A DNA stretch of 6,414 nucleotides from a bacterium (GTDB lineage: Bacteria > Margulisbacteria > Marinamargulisbacteria > SXXA01): assembly GCA_018402095.1 (NCBI GenBank), contig JAGYJO010000083.1, positions 1-6,414 on the forward strand. The letters are read 5' to 3'. The notes under the pieces are model-generated. The model ran no database searches. It worked only from the letters and a program-made list of their open reading frames with translations, and was not told the origin of the DNA. The position numbers were made by a program, and so were the translations under genes. Within the stretch, counting starts at the first letter, position 1, and each line of letters begins with the position of its first letter. Shown one piece after another: positions 5,276 to 6,414 of the stretch.

Positions 5276-6376
5276 ATGTTGGCGGTTGGTCGTGGCGCCC
5301 AAAAAAGCATCAGTGCAAATATCGAAAAAATGGGCAGTAATTTGCTCATCATTCAACCCGGATCAGGCAGCAGAGGGGTTGTGCAAACTTCTGACAGCAA
5401 CCCACTGACAATGGAAGATGCCGCCGCATTACAAAGAGCATTGGGAGACAAAATCAGAGTCGCCCCAGAGGTTTCTATTCGGGTACAGGTCAAAAACCAA
5501 AACAAAAACACATCGACCACCGTATTGGGCATCACATCGTCTTATTTCGAAGCGCGCAACTATCAAATGGCTATCGGCACCCCCTACCAACCCGAACAAG
5601 ATAGAATTTCAGACAAAATCTGTATCATCGGAAAAGCCGTCGCAACAGCGCTCTTCGATGAAAACGAAAACCCAGTCGGTCAAACCATTCGTATCAACCG
5701 CCAACCCTACAAAGTCGTAGGCCTCTACGAAGAAAAAGGGGCCACAGGATGGCAAGACATGGACGATCAAATCCTCATCCCTATTCGAACCGCACAAAAC
5801 AGAATGATCGGCAGCACAGACCTTCGAGCCATATATGCATCCGTGATAGATGTCACCCAAACAACGGTTATTCAGAGTGAAATAGAAACAATTCTCCGCA
5901 AACAACACAGACTGCGTGGCACCCAAGAAAATGACTTTCGTATTCGTTCCCAAATCGAACTGATGGAAAGCATGGAAACCATTAGCAAATCTTTCACGAT
6001 TTTATTGGGAAGTATCGCCTTTATTTCGCTCTTGGTGGGCGGCATTGGGATTATGAATATTTTGCTCGTCAGCGTCACAGAACGCACCAAAGAAATCGGT
6101 ATCCGCAAAGCCATTGGGGCCTACGAAAATGACATTTTATATCAGTTTTTAATTGAGTCGATTACGCTCTGTATCATCGGTGGCATTTTGGGGATTTTAC
6201 TCGGCGTCGGCATTTCCTATGTCGTCGGTGTATTTAGCCCTTGGAAACCCATTGTGTCATCGTTTTCTATTTTTCTATCTCTCGGGGTCTCTCTCAGCGT
6301 CGGCATCGGATTCGGATTTTTTCCCGCACTCAAAGCCGCGAAAATGAACCCCGTCGACGCCCTTCGCCACGAATAA
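5276..6376 (+). CDS. macB: MacB-type ABC transporter permease (FtsX-like), missing first helix in frame
   Basis: The open frame of 366 residues begins at an internal methionine (MLAVGRGAQKSI), which normally forms the end of the first membrane helix. The true gene probably starts at 5168 and would be about 400 residues. A large periplasmic MacB_PCD domain spans about 20-235 (SNLLIIQPG, VVGLYEEKGATG, DDQILIPI). The FtsX domain follows, with three helices at about 241-265, 288-318 and 328-350, including the conserved TERTKEIGIRKAIGA coupling segment (268-282), and the protein ends in the family's NPVDALRHE (358-366). With the ATPase and MacA it would form an exporter driving substrates from the periplasm through an outer-membrane channel; MacB systems act as mechanotransmitters. 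The body shows no frame damage, in contrast to the 450 bp before it. ATPase and permease are separate genes here, unlike the fused E. coli MacB. Confidence 0.85.
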   Translation: MLAVGRGAQKSISANIEKMGSNLLIIQPGSGSRGVVQTSDSNPLTMEDAAALQRALGDKIRVAPEVSIRVQVKNQNKNTSTTVLGITSSYFEARNYQMAIGTPYQPEQDRISDKICIIGKAVATALFDENENPVGQTIRINRQPYKVVGLYEEKGATGWQDMDDQILIPIRTAQNRMIGSTDLRAIYASVIDVTQTTVIQSEIETILRKQHRLRGTQENDFRIRSQIELMESMETISKSFTILLGSIAFISLLVGGIGIMNILLVSVTERTKEIGIRKAIGAYENDILYQFLIESITLCIIGGILGILLGVGISYVVGVFSPWKPIVSSFSIFLSLGVSLSVGIGFGFFPALKAAKMNPVDALRHE

Positions 6377-6379
6377 AAT

Positions 6380-6412
6380 TCGAGGCCTCGTCACTACGTG
6401 ACTCGGCCTCGA
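6380..6412. repeat. Nested palindrome after the permease, possible terminator or REP unit
   Basis: TCGAGGCC (6380-6387) pairs with GGCCTCGA (6405-6412). Inside, after a 2x2 mismatch, GTCAC (6390-6394) pairs with GTGAC (6398-6402) around a TAC loop. The inner GTCACTACGTG is identical to the core of the repeat unit at 1345-1355. It starts three bases after the operon's stop codon. The window ends too soon to see a T-tract, so terminator status is open. Confidence 0.65.
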
Positions 6413-6414
6413 GC

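Overview
The window is a stretch of bacterial chromosome of middling base composition, with all recognisable genes on the + strand. The species cannot be read from the sequence. A DUF420 membrane protein, a MacA/MacB-type exporter and abundant palindromic intergenic repeats would fit Bacteroidota or a relative, but this is a weak guess. Some genes have clear Shine-Dalgarno sites (GGAG at 825-828, AAGGA at 3116-3120), which is less typical of many Bacteroidota.

Layout. (1) 58-1119: three small genes close together. They are an unrecognised 78-residue protein with a CCC motif, a DUF420 five-helix membrane protein (its ATG overlaps the preceding stop as TAATG), and a 94-residue protein with a KOW/SH3-like second half. 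The DUF420 gene suggests that a haem-copper oxidase assembly locus lies upstream of the window. (2) 1116-1430: no gene, but a dense nest of inverted repeats. A 292-bp segment is bounded by 26-bp inverted repeats (24/26 identical, 18 bp perfect) and holds three copies of a ~40-nt GC-rich unit, two of which form a 100-nt palindrome. (3) 1511-3022: hsdM, the methyltransferase subunit of a type I restriction-modification system. Its catalytic motifs are intact, but its C-terminus is replaced from about 2841 by sequence read from a second cluster of inverted repeats (2841-3048). No hsdS or hsdR follows. (4) 3129-6376: a MacA-like adaptor, a MacB-type ABC ATPase and a MacB-type permease, arranged as a tripartite export operon. 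MacA is intact. The ATPase breaks right after its signature motif, and the next ~450 bp carry a dense series of small indels that also hits the first membrane helix of the permease. The rest of the permease is clean. (5) 6380-6412: a nested palindrome just after the last stop codon.

How the parts relate. The hsdM remnant sits between two repeat clusters and separates the DUF420 group from the exporter operon, so it looks like the leftover of an inserted and then eroded restriction-modification island. The most unusual thing is a recurring hairpin type with a three-base T-N-C loop closed by C-G. I find six examples plus one close variant (loop TATC), all at gene borders or in replaced or damaged sequence and none noticed inside the intact genes. 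It may be a REP-like family. I see no complete new defence or other system; the candidates are this repeat family and the two large structured palindromes.
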